A stretch of DNA of 64,000 nucleotides from Opitutia bacterium (GTDB lineage: Bacteria > Verrucomicrobiota > Verrucomicrobiia > Opitutales > Opitutaceae): contig CANJCM010000011.1 of assembly GCA_947472765.1 (NCBI GenBank), positions 1 through 64,000 on the forward strand. The letters run 5' to 3'. A program made the position numbers and the translations under genes. Positions 20,754 through 28,311 of the stretch are shown piece by piece; within the stretch, counting starts at the first letter, position 1, and each line of letters starts with the position of its first letter. The notes beneath the pieces are model-generated. The model was given only the letters and a program-made list of their open reading frames with translations, searched no databases and was not told the origin of the DNA.

Positions 20754-20916
20754 CCGACACACCCCGCCCTACGGCACCCCTCTCGAGCCGGAATGATGCA
20801 GTGGAACGAAATCGGCGGGTGTGGGCACCCGCCCTCCATGGCAGGCGGATCGTTCGGACTTCCGTTCGCGCTCCTCTCAAAGAGCAATCCCTGGAGGGCC
20901 GGTGCCCCCACCGGCC
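20754..20916. repeat. family F long element (about 163 bp)
   Basis: Near copies at 30702-30865 and 59002-59166. Confidence 0.85.
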
Positions 20917-21000
20917 ATTCGGCGTCGCCCCTTTCCGAACGCGCCGTGACGACACTGCGCCTCCAGCCAGGCCTCGGCCCCGTTTCGACCTTCTTCCCTC

Positions 21001-21672
21001 TTACTTCGTCTTCGAGAGCTCTGCCGAAATCTCCGCCGCCAGTCCCGCCACCGCCTGGCTCAGGCCGGCGACGAGTTCGGATTCGGTCTTGCCGTCCCAA
21101 CGCAGGTTCGCCGCGCGAAAATCGCCGCGGGCGATGGGCTCGTTCTTCCCGTCCGGCCCAAAAATCTCCCACACCGACCGAAACGCGATCGATCCGTCGG
21201 TCGATCCTTCCGCCGTCAGGACGCGCACCTTGAGTTCGCGATTGTAGGTCACACCGGCCGCCCGCATCCCGGGCGTCAGCACCGCCGCGGCCGCTCCCCG
21301 CGCCAGCAATTCCTCGCGCAACACGCGGCCGAGCCCGAGTTCGATCGGCTCACCCCAGCGGGCATATTCGCGGAACTCGATCTCGTGCTGGCCGCGGCGG
21401 ACCACAATCGGACGCGCCCGCAGATAGGTCGCGACCTCGACCTCGCGCAGGTGCACCACGGGCCGGGCACCCGCCGGTTCCGGAGCCGGTGCGGTCGACG
21501 GGGCGGTCAGGACGTAGAAGCGCGTGGGATCCGCCGCCGCCTGCGGAATCGGGATCGAGCAGCCGGTCACCGCCAGCGCGGCGAGGGCAAGGAAACCGCC
21601 AACCACTCCCCAGCGGGGGCCGCCTCCCGTTGCCTCGGTCACGGCGGGGTTCTGTATCGGACGGGACATCAT
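21001..21672 (-). CDS. ABC-type transport auxiliary lipoprotein (PqiC/Mla-associated)
   Basis: Lipobox (ALAVTGC); overlaps the MCE gene; family sequence (ARPIVVRRGQHEIEFREYARWGEPIELGLGRVLREEL). Confidence 0.75.
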   Translation of the reverse strand: MMSRPIQNPAVTEATGGGPRWGVVGGFLALAALAVTGCSIPIPQAAADPTRFYVLTAPSTAPAPEPAGARPVVHLREVEVATYLRARPIVVRRGQHEIEFREYARWGEPIELGLGRVLREELLARGAAAAVLTPGMRAAGVTYNRELKVRVLTAEGSTDGSIAFRSVWEIFGPDGKNEPIARGDFRAANLRWDGKTESELVAGLSQAVAGLAAEISAELSKTK

Positions 21673-22673
21673 GGTTGATCCGGCCGCTTGCGGCCGGTGA
21701 TGAGGGCATTGGGATTGCGCTCGAGGAAATCCGCGAGGCGTTTCACCGCTTCCGCGGCTTCGTTCAGATGCGCGAGCGTGCCGGCGACTTCCTCGCCGAT
21801 GCCGCTGTGCGTATCGAGGAAACTTTGGGCCGTTGCCGCCGTGGATCGAAAGGATTGCAGCGTGCGTCGCGTTTCCGCGAGCGTCTCGTTCAGCTCCCTG
21901 CTCGTCGGCTCGATTTGCGCGTCCAGCCGGGCAATTACCGACCGCAGCTCACCCGCCGCCGTATTCAGGTTCTCGATCGTCCGCTTGATGTCGGGATTCG
22001 TGACGAGCGCCTCGACCTGCACCCCGGTTTTCTTCCATTGCTCGACCACCCCCTTCAGATCGACGCCATCGACCTGCTTGCGCGCGGTGTTGGCGAGCGA
22101 ACTCAGGTCGCGGGCGAGCCCCGCCATGTCGACGCGGCGGAAGTTGGCCAGCACCTCGCTGATGCCGTTCTGGAACTCGGAAATCGCCGATGGCACGTAG
22201 GGCACGACGACGAGCCGCTCCGGCGGCCGGGCGGTCGCAGGAAATTCCTTGGGGTCGTGGAAGTCGAGTTCGACGAACAACAGGCCGGTGGCGAGTCCCT
22301 GCACGCCAAGTTGGGCGCGCAGACCGCGGTCGACGAGCTGCTGCAATTCCGCGCGCGCCGACACGTTGATCGGCGCACCCGTGCTGTCGGCGACCCGGTC
22401 CCGCCCAAATTCGCACCTCACGGCGACGACCGAGAGGTTCTTCGTCGCATCGTAGGTGATGGTGAGGTCAACCACCCGGCCGACCGGTACGCCGCGCAGC
22501 TTCACCGGCGAGCCGAGGGTCAGGCCGTGCACCGATTCGTCGAAATACACCACGAACCGCTGCGGCTTCGCAAAAAAGTTCACGCCGCCAAAGGTGAGCA
22601 CCGCAATGATGCCCAGCGCAAAGGCGCCGATGACGAAGGCTCCGACCACCGTCGGGCTGAACTTCGTCTTCAT
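21669..22673 (-). CDS. MlaD/MCE family protein
   Basis: N-terminal TM and MCE domain (VYFDESVHGLTLGSPVKLRGVPVGRV). Confidence 0.9.
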   Translation of the reverse strand: MKTKFSPTVVGAFVIGAFALGIIAVLTFGGVNFFAKPQRFVVYFDESVHGLTLGSPVKLRGVPVGRVVDLTITYDATKNLSVVAVRCEFGRDRVADSTGAPINVSARAELQQLVDRGLRAQLGVQGLATGLLFVELDFHDPKEFPATARPPERLVVVPYVPSAISEFQNGISEVLANFRRVDMAGLARDLSSLANTARKQVDGVDLKGVVEQWKKTGVQVEALVTNPDIKRTIENLNTAAGELRSVIARLDAQIEPTSRELNETLAETRRTLQSFRSTAATAQSFLDTHSGIGEEVAGTLAHLNEAAEAVKRLADFLERNPNALITGRKRPDQP

Positions 22674-22752
22674 GGCGCCGCCGCCCTCCCGCGGCCATCG
22701 CCGGCACCCACCGGCATACTCGTTCTGTTGAGACTCACGCGGAAATTTTCCA

Positions 22753-23565
22753 TCACGCGCCCGGCTTTGGCAAATCATCCCGCCTCAGGAATTCCCGCAC
22801 GCGCGGATCGCGACTCGACGCCGCCAGCTCGCGGGGATGGCCCTCGGCGATGATCCCCTGCTGCGCGCTATCCAGCATCACGACGCGATCGGCGAGATCG
22901 AAGATCGAGGCGAGTTCGTGCGACACGACCACGATGGTCGTGCCGAAGGTGTCGCGCACCTCGCGGATGAGTTCGTCAAGCTTCCGCGACGTCACCGGAT
23001 CGAGACCCGCCGAGGGCTCGTCGAAGAACACAATCGCCGGGTCCAGCGCCAGGGCGCGGGCGAGCCCGGCGCGCTTCTTCATGCCGCCGCTGATCTCCGA
23101 CGGAAAATAGTCCTCGAACCCTACCAGCCCAACCTGCCGCAGCTTGAGCGCGACGACTTCCTCGATGTCGCGCGCCGAGAGCGTCGTGTATTCCTCGAGC
23201 GGCAGCGCCACGTTTTGCCGGAGGGTCAGCGAGGTCCAGAGCGCCCCGCCTTGGAAGAGCATGCCGAAGGTGCGCAGGATCTGGCGGCGCGTTGCCGGGT
23301 CCGCCGCGCTGAACGGCTGCCCGAGGAACTTCACCAGCCCGGCCCGCGGCTGATTCAGGCCGACGAGATGCCGCAGCAGCGTGCTTTTGCCGCAACCCGA
23401 GCCGCCGATGATGAAGAAAATCTCCCCCGGCCTGACGGTGAACGACACGTCCTTCAGCACGACCTTGCCTTCGTAGCCGCACTCGAGGTGTTCCACCTCG
23501 ATCGCCGGAGCGGGTGGCAGGGCGGAGGCCTCGTCTGGATTCTGCCTGTGGCTGGTTCCGTTCAT
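22753..23565 (-). CDS. ABC transporter ATP-binding protein (MlaF-like)
   Basis: Walker A GGSGCGKSTLL, signature EISGGMKKRAGLARAL, Walker B. Confidence 0.92.
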   Translation of the reverse strand: MNGTSHRQNPDEASALPPAPAIEVEHLECGYEGKVVLKDVSFTVRPGEIFFIIGGSGCGKSTLLRHLVGLNQPRAGLVKFLGQPFSAADPATRRQILRTFGMLFQGGALWTSLTLRQNVALPLEEYTTLSARDIEEVVALKLRQVGLVGFEDYFPSEISGGMKKRAGLARALALDPAIVFFDEPSAGLDPVTSRKLDELIREVRDTFGTTIVVVSHELASIFDLADRVVMLDSAQQGIIAEGHPRELAASSRDPRVREFLRRDDLPKPGA

Positions 23566-23569
23566 GGCG

Positions 23570-24697
23570 TCAGATTCCCAGGGCGTTGAACAGCACCGCG
23601 AAAATCGCATCGGCCACGATCATGAGGAGGATGGCGGTCACCACCGCCGAGGTCGCCGCGCGACCGACGCCGGCCGCGCTCCGTTCCGCCTGCAGGCCCC
23701 GCAGGCAGCCGGCCAGTCCGATGATGACGCCAAACGCGACGCCGCGAATCACGCCGCTCGCGACATCGGACAAGTCGACGATGGTCAGCATCTCGGCCCA
23801 AAACGCCGCCGGGGGAATCGAGAGCTGGCCATAAGCAACCAACAACCCGCCAATGATGCCGAGCGCGTCGGAGTAGAGGACGAGAAACGGCATCATCAGG
23901 CCAAGCGCCAGGATCCGGGGCAGGACGAGGAACTGCACCGCGGGAATGCCGAGGGTCTCGAGGGCATCGATCTCCTCGTTCGCCTTCATGTTGCCGAGTG
24001 TCGCGGCGAACGCCGCCCCGGTGCGGCCAGCCAGCACCACGCCGGTCATCACTGCGCCCATTTCCCGCACCATCGCGAGGCCGATCAGGTCGGCGATGTA
24101 GATGTCGCCGCCGTACTGCCGGAGCACGAGCGCACCGGTGTAGGCGAGCGTCACGCCGACGAGCAGGCTGACGAGGCTCACGATCGGCAGCGCCATCGCG
24201 CCGCACTGCTGCATCTCGGTGAAGCAGTCGCGCCAGCGAAACCGCTGCGGGCTGCGCACGAGCCGGACGGTGCTGAGGACGCATTCGCCGACGAAACTGG
24301 AAATCGCGCGCGCCTTGGCCAGCGTGTCAGCCGTCGCCAGGCCGACGGTCGCGAGAAAACTCTCGGTGCGATCGAACGGCACGCTCGACTCGTGCGACGC
24401 CATCATCTGCGCCAAAAGCACCCGGATTTTCTCCGGCAGCGCCTCGGAATTGAAATAGAATCCGCGCTGGCGGCACCACTCCTCCACCTCGAGGAGAAAG
24501 AGCAGCAGCGAAGTATCCCACCGCGGCACTTCGCCCAGCCGCACGGTCACCCGCTTCGGTTCCGCGGCGCCGAGAAGCTTCGCCCAGGACGGTCGCGGAT
24601 CAGTGATCTGCCAGCTCCCGGCCAGGACGACTTCACAGCCCTCGCCCACCGCGTTCACGGTGACGCGGGCGGGCTGAATTTCCGAGGGCTGAGACAT
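23570..24697 (-). CDS. MlaE-family ABC permease with N-terminal STAS-like domain
   Basis: GAVMTGVVLAGRTGAAFAATLGNMKANEEIDALETLG. Confidence 0.9.
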   Translation of the reverse strand: MSQPSEIQPARVTVNAVGEGCEVVLAGSWQITDPRPSWAKLLGAAEPKRVTVRLGEVPRWDTSLLLFLLEVEEWCRQRGFYFNSEALPEKIRVLLAQMMASHESSVPFDRTESFLATVGLATADTLAKARAISSFVGECVLSTVRLVRSPQRFRWRDCFTEMQQCGAMALPIVSLVSLLVGVTLAYTGALVLRQYGGDIYIADLIGLAMVREMGAVMTGVVLAGRTGAAFAATLGNMKANEEIDALETLGIPAVQFLVLPRILALGLMMPFLVLYSDALGIIGGLLVAYGQLSIPPAAFWAEMLTIVDLSDVASGVIRGVAFGVIIGLAGCLRGLQAERSAAGVGRAATSAVVTAILLMIVADAIFAVLFNALGI

Positions 24698-25010
24698 CGC
24701 GTTAAAGCTCACTGCCGCTGCGCGCCGGTTCAAGCTTCGGGAGCGAAGGCCCAAACCGGGTTGAGCCGGAAGCCAGGAAGAGAGGAATAGGACTCCCAAC
24801 CAGTGAACCACTAACCGGCACTAACGAGACACTAACTCCGAACCACGGATTTGAACCGCTGGTCCGGATTCCGGGATTCCTGGCTTCAGGCTCCATGGCT
24901 TGGATTAGGGCCCATAAGTGAACACGCGTGGCGACCCCGTTTGAAGCACGGCCGACCGCGACGAACTCCGGCTTGCAGCCTCCGCCCGGACTCCACGCAA
25001 TGCGCCTCTC

Positions 25011-25661
25011 ATGCCTCGTTTTCAGACTGTCCTGCTCGACCTTGATGGCACGCTGGTGGACGCGTTCACCACGATTCACCGGAGCTACGTGCACGTGCTG
25101 CCACAATTCGGCCGCCCGGCGCCCACCGCCGCCGCCGTCCGGCGCGCCGTCGGCGGGGGACTCGAGAACGCGATGCGGCACTTCCTGCCCGAGGAGCTGA
25201 TCGCCGAGGCGGTGAAGAAGCACATCGCCCACACCGAGACCATTTTGCTCGAGGACGCCCGCGCCCTGCCCGGCGCGCTGGAGTTGCTCAAGTCCCAGCA
25301 CGAGGCCGGCGCCACCCTCGCCGCCTTCACGAACAAGCGCGGCGAACATGCCCGCAAAGTGTGCGCCCACCTCGGCATGAGCCCGTATCTCCGCGGCATC
25401 TACGGCGCGAAGGACACGCCCTGGCTCAAGCCGCAGCCGGAATTCGCCGCCCATGTCCTCACCGCGCTCAATGCCACCGCCGCGACCACGATCCTGATCG
25501 GCGACTCACCGTTCGACGTTCAAGCTGCGCACAACGGTGGTTTCCCCTGCTGGTGCGTCACCACCGGCACGCACAGCGCCGAGGAACTTCGCGAGGCCAA
25601 GGCCGACGGCGTCTTCGAGGATCTGTTCGCCGTCCAGGCCGCGCTCGCGGCCGCGAAATAA
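25011..25661 (+). CDS. HAD-superfamily hydrolase (phosphoglycolate phosphatase-like)
   Basis: LLDLDGTLVDAF, LIGDSPFDVQAAHNGG. Confidence 0.88.
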   Translation: MPRFQTVLLDLDGTLVDAFTTIHRSYVHVLPQFGRPAPTAAAVRRAVGGGLENAMRHFLPEELIAEAVKKHIAHTETILLEDARALPGALELLKSQHEAGATLAAFTNKRGEHARKVCAHLGMSPYLRGIYGAKDTPWLKPQPEFAAHVLTALNATAATTILIGDSPFDVQAAHNGGFPCWCVTTGTHSAEELREAKADGVFEDLFAVQAALAAAK

Positions 25662-25713
25662 TCCCCCGCCCGCCGGGGTCGGCCCCGCCCCTCACCACCA
25701 AGCCAAGCCCAGT

Positions 25714-25734
25714 TTGTCATCTATCAGATGACAA
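25714..25734. repeat. solo 21-bp palindrome TTGTCATC-N5-GATGACAA
   Basis: TTGTCATCTATCAGATGACAA. Confidence 0.9.
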
Positions 25735-25767
25735 CCACGGCAATCCCCGCTGCGGCAGCTGAGCAAC

Positions 25768-25788
25768 TTGTCATCCAATGGATGACAA
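25768..25788. repeat. solo 21-bp palindrome TTGTCATC-N5-GATGACAA
   Basis: TTGTCATCCAATGGATGACAA. Confidence 0.9.
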
Positions 25789-25820
25789 GATCGCCGGGCC
25801 TCCAGCTGCATCTCTTCCGG

Positions 25821-25972
25821 TTGTCATCTGATACTTGGATTCCGAAGTTGGCTTCGTAGCCCGCTGCGTGAGCAGCGGGAGGGCTTGAGGCGAAGCGATC
25901 AAGAAGTCCCTGTCCTCACGGACAGGGCCACGCCAATCCGTTTAACTTCGGAATCCAGGTATTGGATGACAA
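25821..25972. repeat. 152-bp composite element (family I doublet inside about 29-bp terminal inverted repeats), copy 1
   Basis: TTGTCATC..TGGATTCCGAAGTT ... CCCGCTGC-GTGA-GCAGCGGG ... CCCTGTCC-TCAC-GGACAGGG ... AACTTCGGAATCCAGGTATTGGATGACAA. Confidence 0.92.
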
Positions 25973-26107
25973 CGACGGCCTGGCCTTCGGCTCGGGCGCC
26001 GGCTCGGTGGATGGGCCGCCGCCCGCGGACTTTTCCCTTTCCCTTCCCGCGCCCGCCGCACAGCGTCACGCGACTTCGCCCCCGGCCTCGCTTCGGGCCG
26101 CCCCGCC

Positions 26108-27988
26108 ATGACCCTCCTTCCGCTCGACTGGGCCATCGTCCTTTTCACGCTGCTCATCTGCTTCGTGCCCGCGCTCTTCTTCGGGCGGCGCGCCGGACAG
26201 AGCACGTCCGAGTTCTTCGCCTCCGGCCGCTCCGTGCCGTGGTGGCTCGCGGGGCTCTCGATGGTCGCGACGACCTTCAGCAGCGACACGCCGAACTGGG
26301 TCACGCAACAGGTCCGCCAATACGGCGTCGCGGGCAACTGGCAGTGGTGGGCCTTCGTGCTCACCGGCATCTCCACCGTCTTTTTCTTCGCACGGCTCTG
26401 GCGACGGTCCGGCGTGATGACGGATCTCGAGTTCTACGAGTTGCGCTACTCCGGCCGCGCCGCGTCGGTCGTCCGCGGCTTCCGCGCCGTGTATCTCGGG
26501 CTGTTCTTCAACTGCTTCATCATGGCGATGGTGACGCTCGCGGGCTGCAAGATCGCCAACATCCTCTTCGGTCTCCCGCCGTGGCAGACGATCGTCATCT
26601 GCGGCGTGCTCAACGTCCTCTTCGCCGCCCACGCCGGCCTCTGGGGCGTGCTCGTCATCGATATGGTGCAGTTCTTCATCAAGATGACCGCGGTCGTCGC
26701 CGCGGCGTACTTCTCGCTGAAGGAAGTCGCGCGCCACTCCGGGGTCGGTGACAGCGCCCTCGCCGGTCTGCACAAGCTCGTCGACATCCTCGGGGTGCAA
26801 CAGGTGACGTTCCAGGGCGGGCAGCCGCTCGTCTCCGTCATCGACGGCAAGGGCCAGCCGATCCTCGACCTGCTGCCCAACTTCTCCCTCGGCGAACTCG
26901 CGCTCATGATTTTCATCATGCCGATCGCGATTGGCTGGTGGGCCAACTGGTACCCCGGCGCGGAGCCCGGCGGCGGCAGCTACATCGCCCAGCGGATGCT
27001 GGCCTCGCGCTCCGAGAAGGACTCCCTCGGCGGCACGCTGTTCTTCAACTTCGCCCATTATGTGGTGCGTCCGTGGCCGTGGATTATCACCGCGCTTTGC
27101 TCGATGGTGATTTTCCCCGAGCTGAAAGACATCCAGACCGCGTTTCCGAATGCCGACCCGAGTCTGCTCGGCCACGACAGCGCGTTCCCCGCGATGTTGA
27201 AGTTCCTGCCGGTCGGCTTCGTCGGCCTGATGGTCGGCGGCCTGATCGCGGCCAATTCGTCGACCATCCTGACGCATCTCAACTGGGGCTCGTCGTATCT
27301 GGTCCACGACTTCTATCGCCGCTTCCTTCGTCCCGCCGCGACCGAGAAACACTACGTCAACATCGGCCGGCTCTGCACCGTCGGCCTCTACGTCGTCGCG
27401 GCGATTTTGAGCCGTTTTCTCGATTCCGCCCAGGAAGCCTTCGAGATCATCATCTCGATCGGCGCCGGCACGGGCCTGCTCTACCTGCTGCGCTGGTACT
27501 GGTGGCGGATCAACGCGTGGTGCGAGGTGGTCGCGATGGTCAGCTCGTTCGCGATCTCGGTTGCGTTCTTCATTGCGCGCAAATCCGGTCACGCGCTCCC
27601 GTTCGCGCAGACCGTGCTCTACTCCGTCGCGTTCACGACGATCTGCTGGCTCATCGCCGCGTGGACGACGCCCGGCACGAACATGGGGCGGCTCGTGGCG
27701 TTCTATCGCAAGGTCCGGCCCACCGGCCCCGGCTGGAACCCGGTTCGCGACGCCGCTGGCATCAGTGCCGAAGAAGCCGCGCGCCATGGCGACGATCTCG
27801 GCCAGGCCACGATTGGCTGGATCTCGGGCTGCCTCGCCATCTGGTCGGCGCTCTTTGCGATCGGCTACTTCCTCTACGGTCGCACCACCACCGCCTGGCT
27901 GCTCACCGCGATCTTCGTCGTGAGCACAGGCATCCTGATCTTCACCGTGAATTCGCTCTGGGGCAAAGACACCGCTGAGCGACGCTGA
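26108..27988 (+). CDS. sodium:solute symporter family transporter
   Basis: Multi-TM SSS sequence (FFASGRSVPWWLAGLSMVATTFSSDTP). Confidence 0.9.
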   Translation: MTLLPLDWAIVLFTLLICFVPALFFGRRAGQSTSEFFASGRSVPWWLAGLSMVATTFSSDTPNWVTQQVRQYGVAGNWQWWAFVLTGISTVFFFARLWRRSGVMTDLEFYELRYSGRAASVVRGFRAVYLGLFFNCFIMAMVTLAGCKIANILFGLPPWQTIVICGVLNVLFAAHAGLWGVLVIDMVQFFIKMTAVVAAAYFSLKEVARHSGVGDSALAGLHKLVDILGVQQVTFQGGQPLVSVIDGKGQPILDLLPNFSLGELALMIFIMPIAIGWWANWYPGAEPGGGSYIAQRMLASRSEKDSLGGTLFFNFAHYVVRPWPWIITALCSMVIFPELKDIQTAFPNADPSLLGHDSAFPAMLKFLPVGFVGLMVGGLIAANSSTILTHLNWGSSYLVHDFYRRFLRPAATEKHYVNIGRLCTVGLYVVAAILSRFLDSAQEAFEIIISIGAGTGLLYLLRWYWWRINAWCEVVAMVSSFAISVAFFIARKSGHALPFAQTVLYSVAFTTICWLIAAWTTPGTNMGRLVAFYRKVRPTGPGWNPVRDAAGISAEEAARHGDDLGQATIGWISGCLAIWSALFAIGYFLYGRTTTAWLLTAIFVVSTGILIFTVNSLWGKDTAERR

Positions 27989-27999
27989 TCTCCAATCCG

Positions 28000-28304
28000 G
28001 TGAACCACTAATTGGCGCTAATCGGACGCTAATCCCGGAGCAGAGGACTAACCACTGATTGGCACTGATTGGACACTAATTTCGGAGGAGGGCTCCGAAC
28101 CACGAAGCAACGTTTGGGTTAGTGTCCCGTTAGTGAAAGTGAGTGGTTCAAGGATTGGATCCTCTCCGCCTGGCTCGGGATTAGCGTCCCATCAGCGAAG
28201 ATTAGCGGTTAAACCTGAATCAGCCCCATCAGCGTTACACCCCGATTCGGGGTGAAACGCCCCGCACAGGAAACTTCACTAATCCGCATTAGTGTCCATT
28301 AGTG
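28000..28304. repeat. CAC-box repeat array upstream of recD2
   Basis: AACCACTAATTGGCGCTAATCGGACGCTAAT-type units in both orientations. Confidence 0.8.
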
Positions 28305-28311
28305 GCGCGCA

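Noticed and set aside
20754-21247. Plus-strand ORFs (165-180 aa) between dapL and the Mla operon
   Set aside because: They translate the family F repeat and the antisense of the auxiliary lipoprotein gene.
26066-27787. 573-aa minus-strand ORF opposite the sodium:solute symporter
   Set aside because: Shadow ORF: composition rich in D/E/R/H with no recognisable domain; the opposite strand encodes a coherent multi-TM protein.
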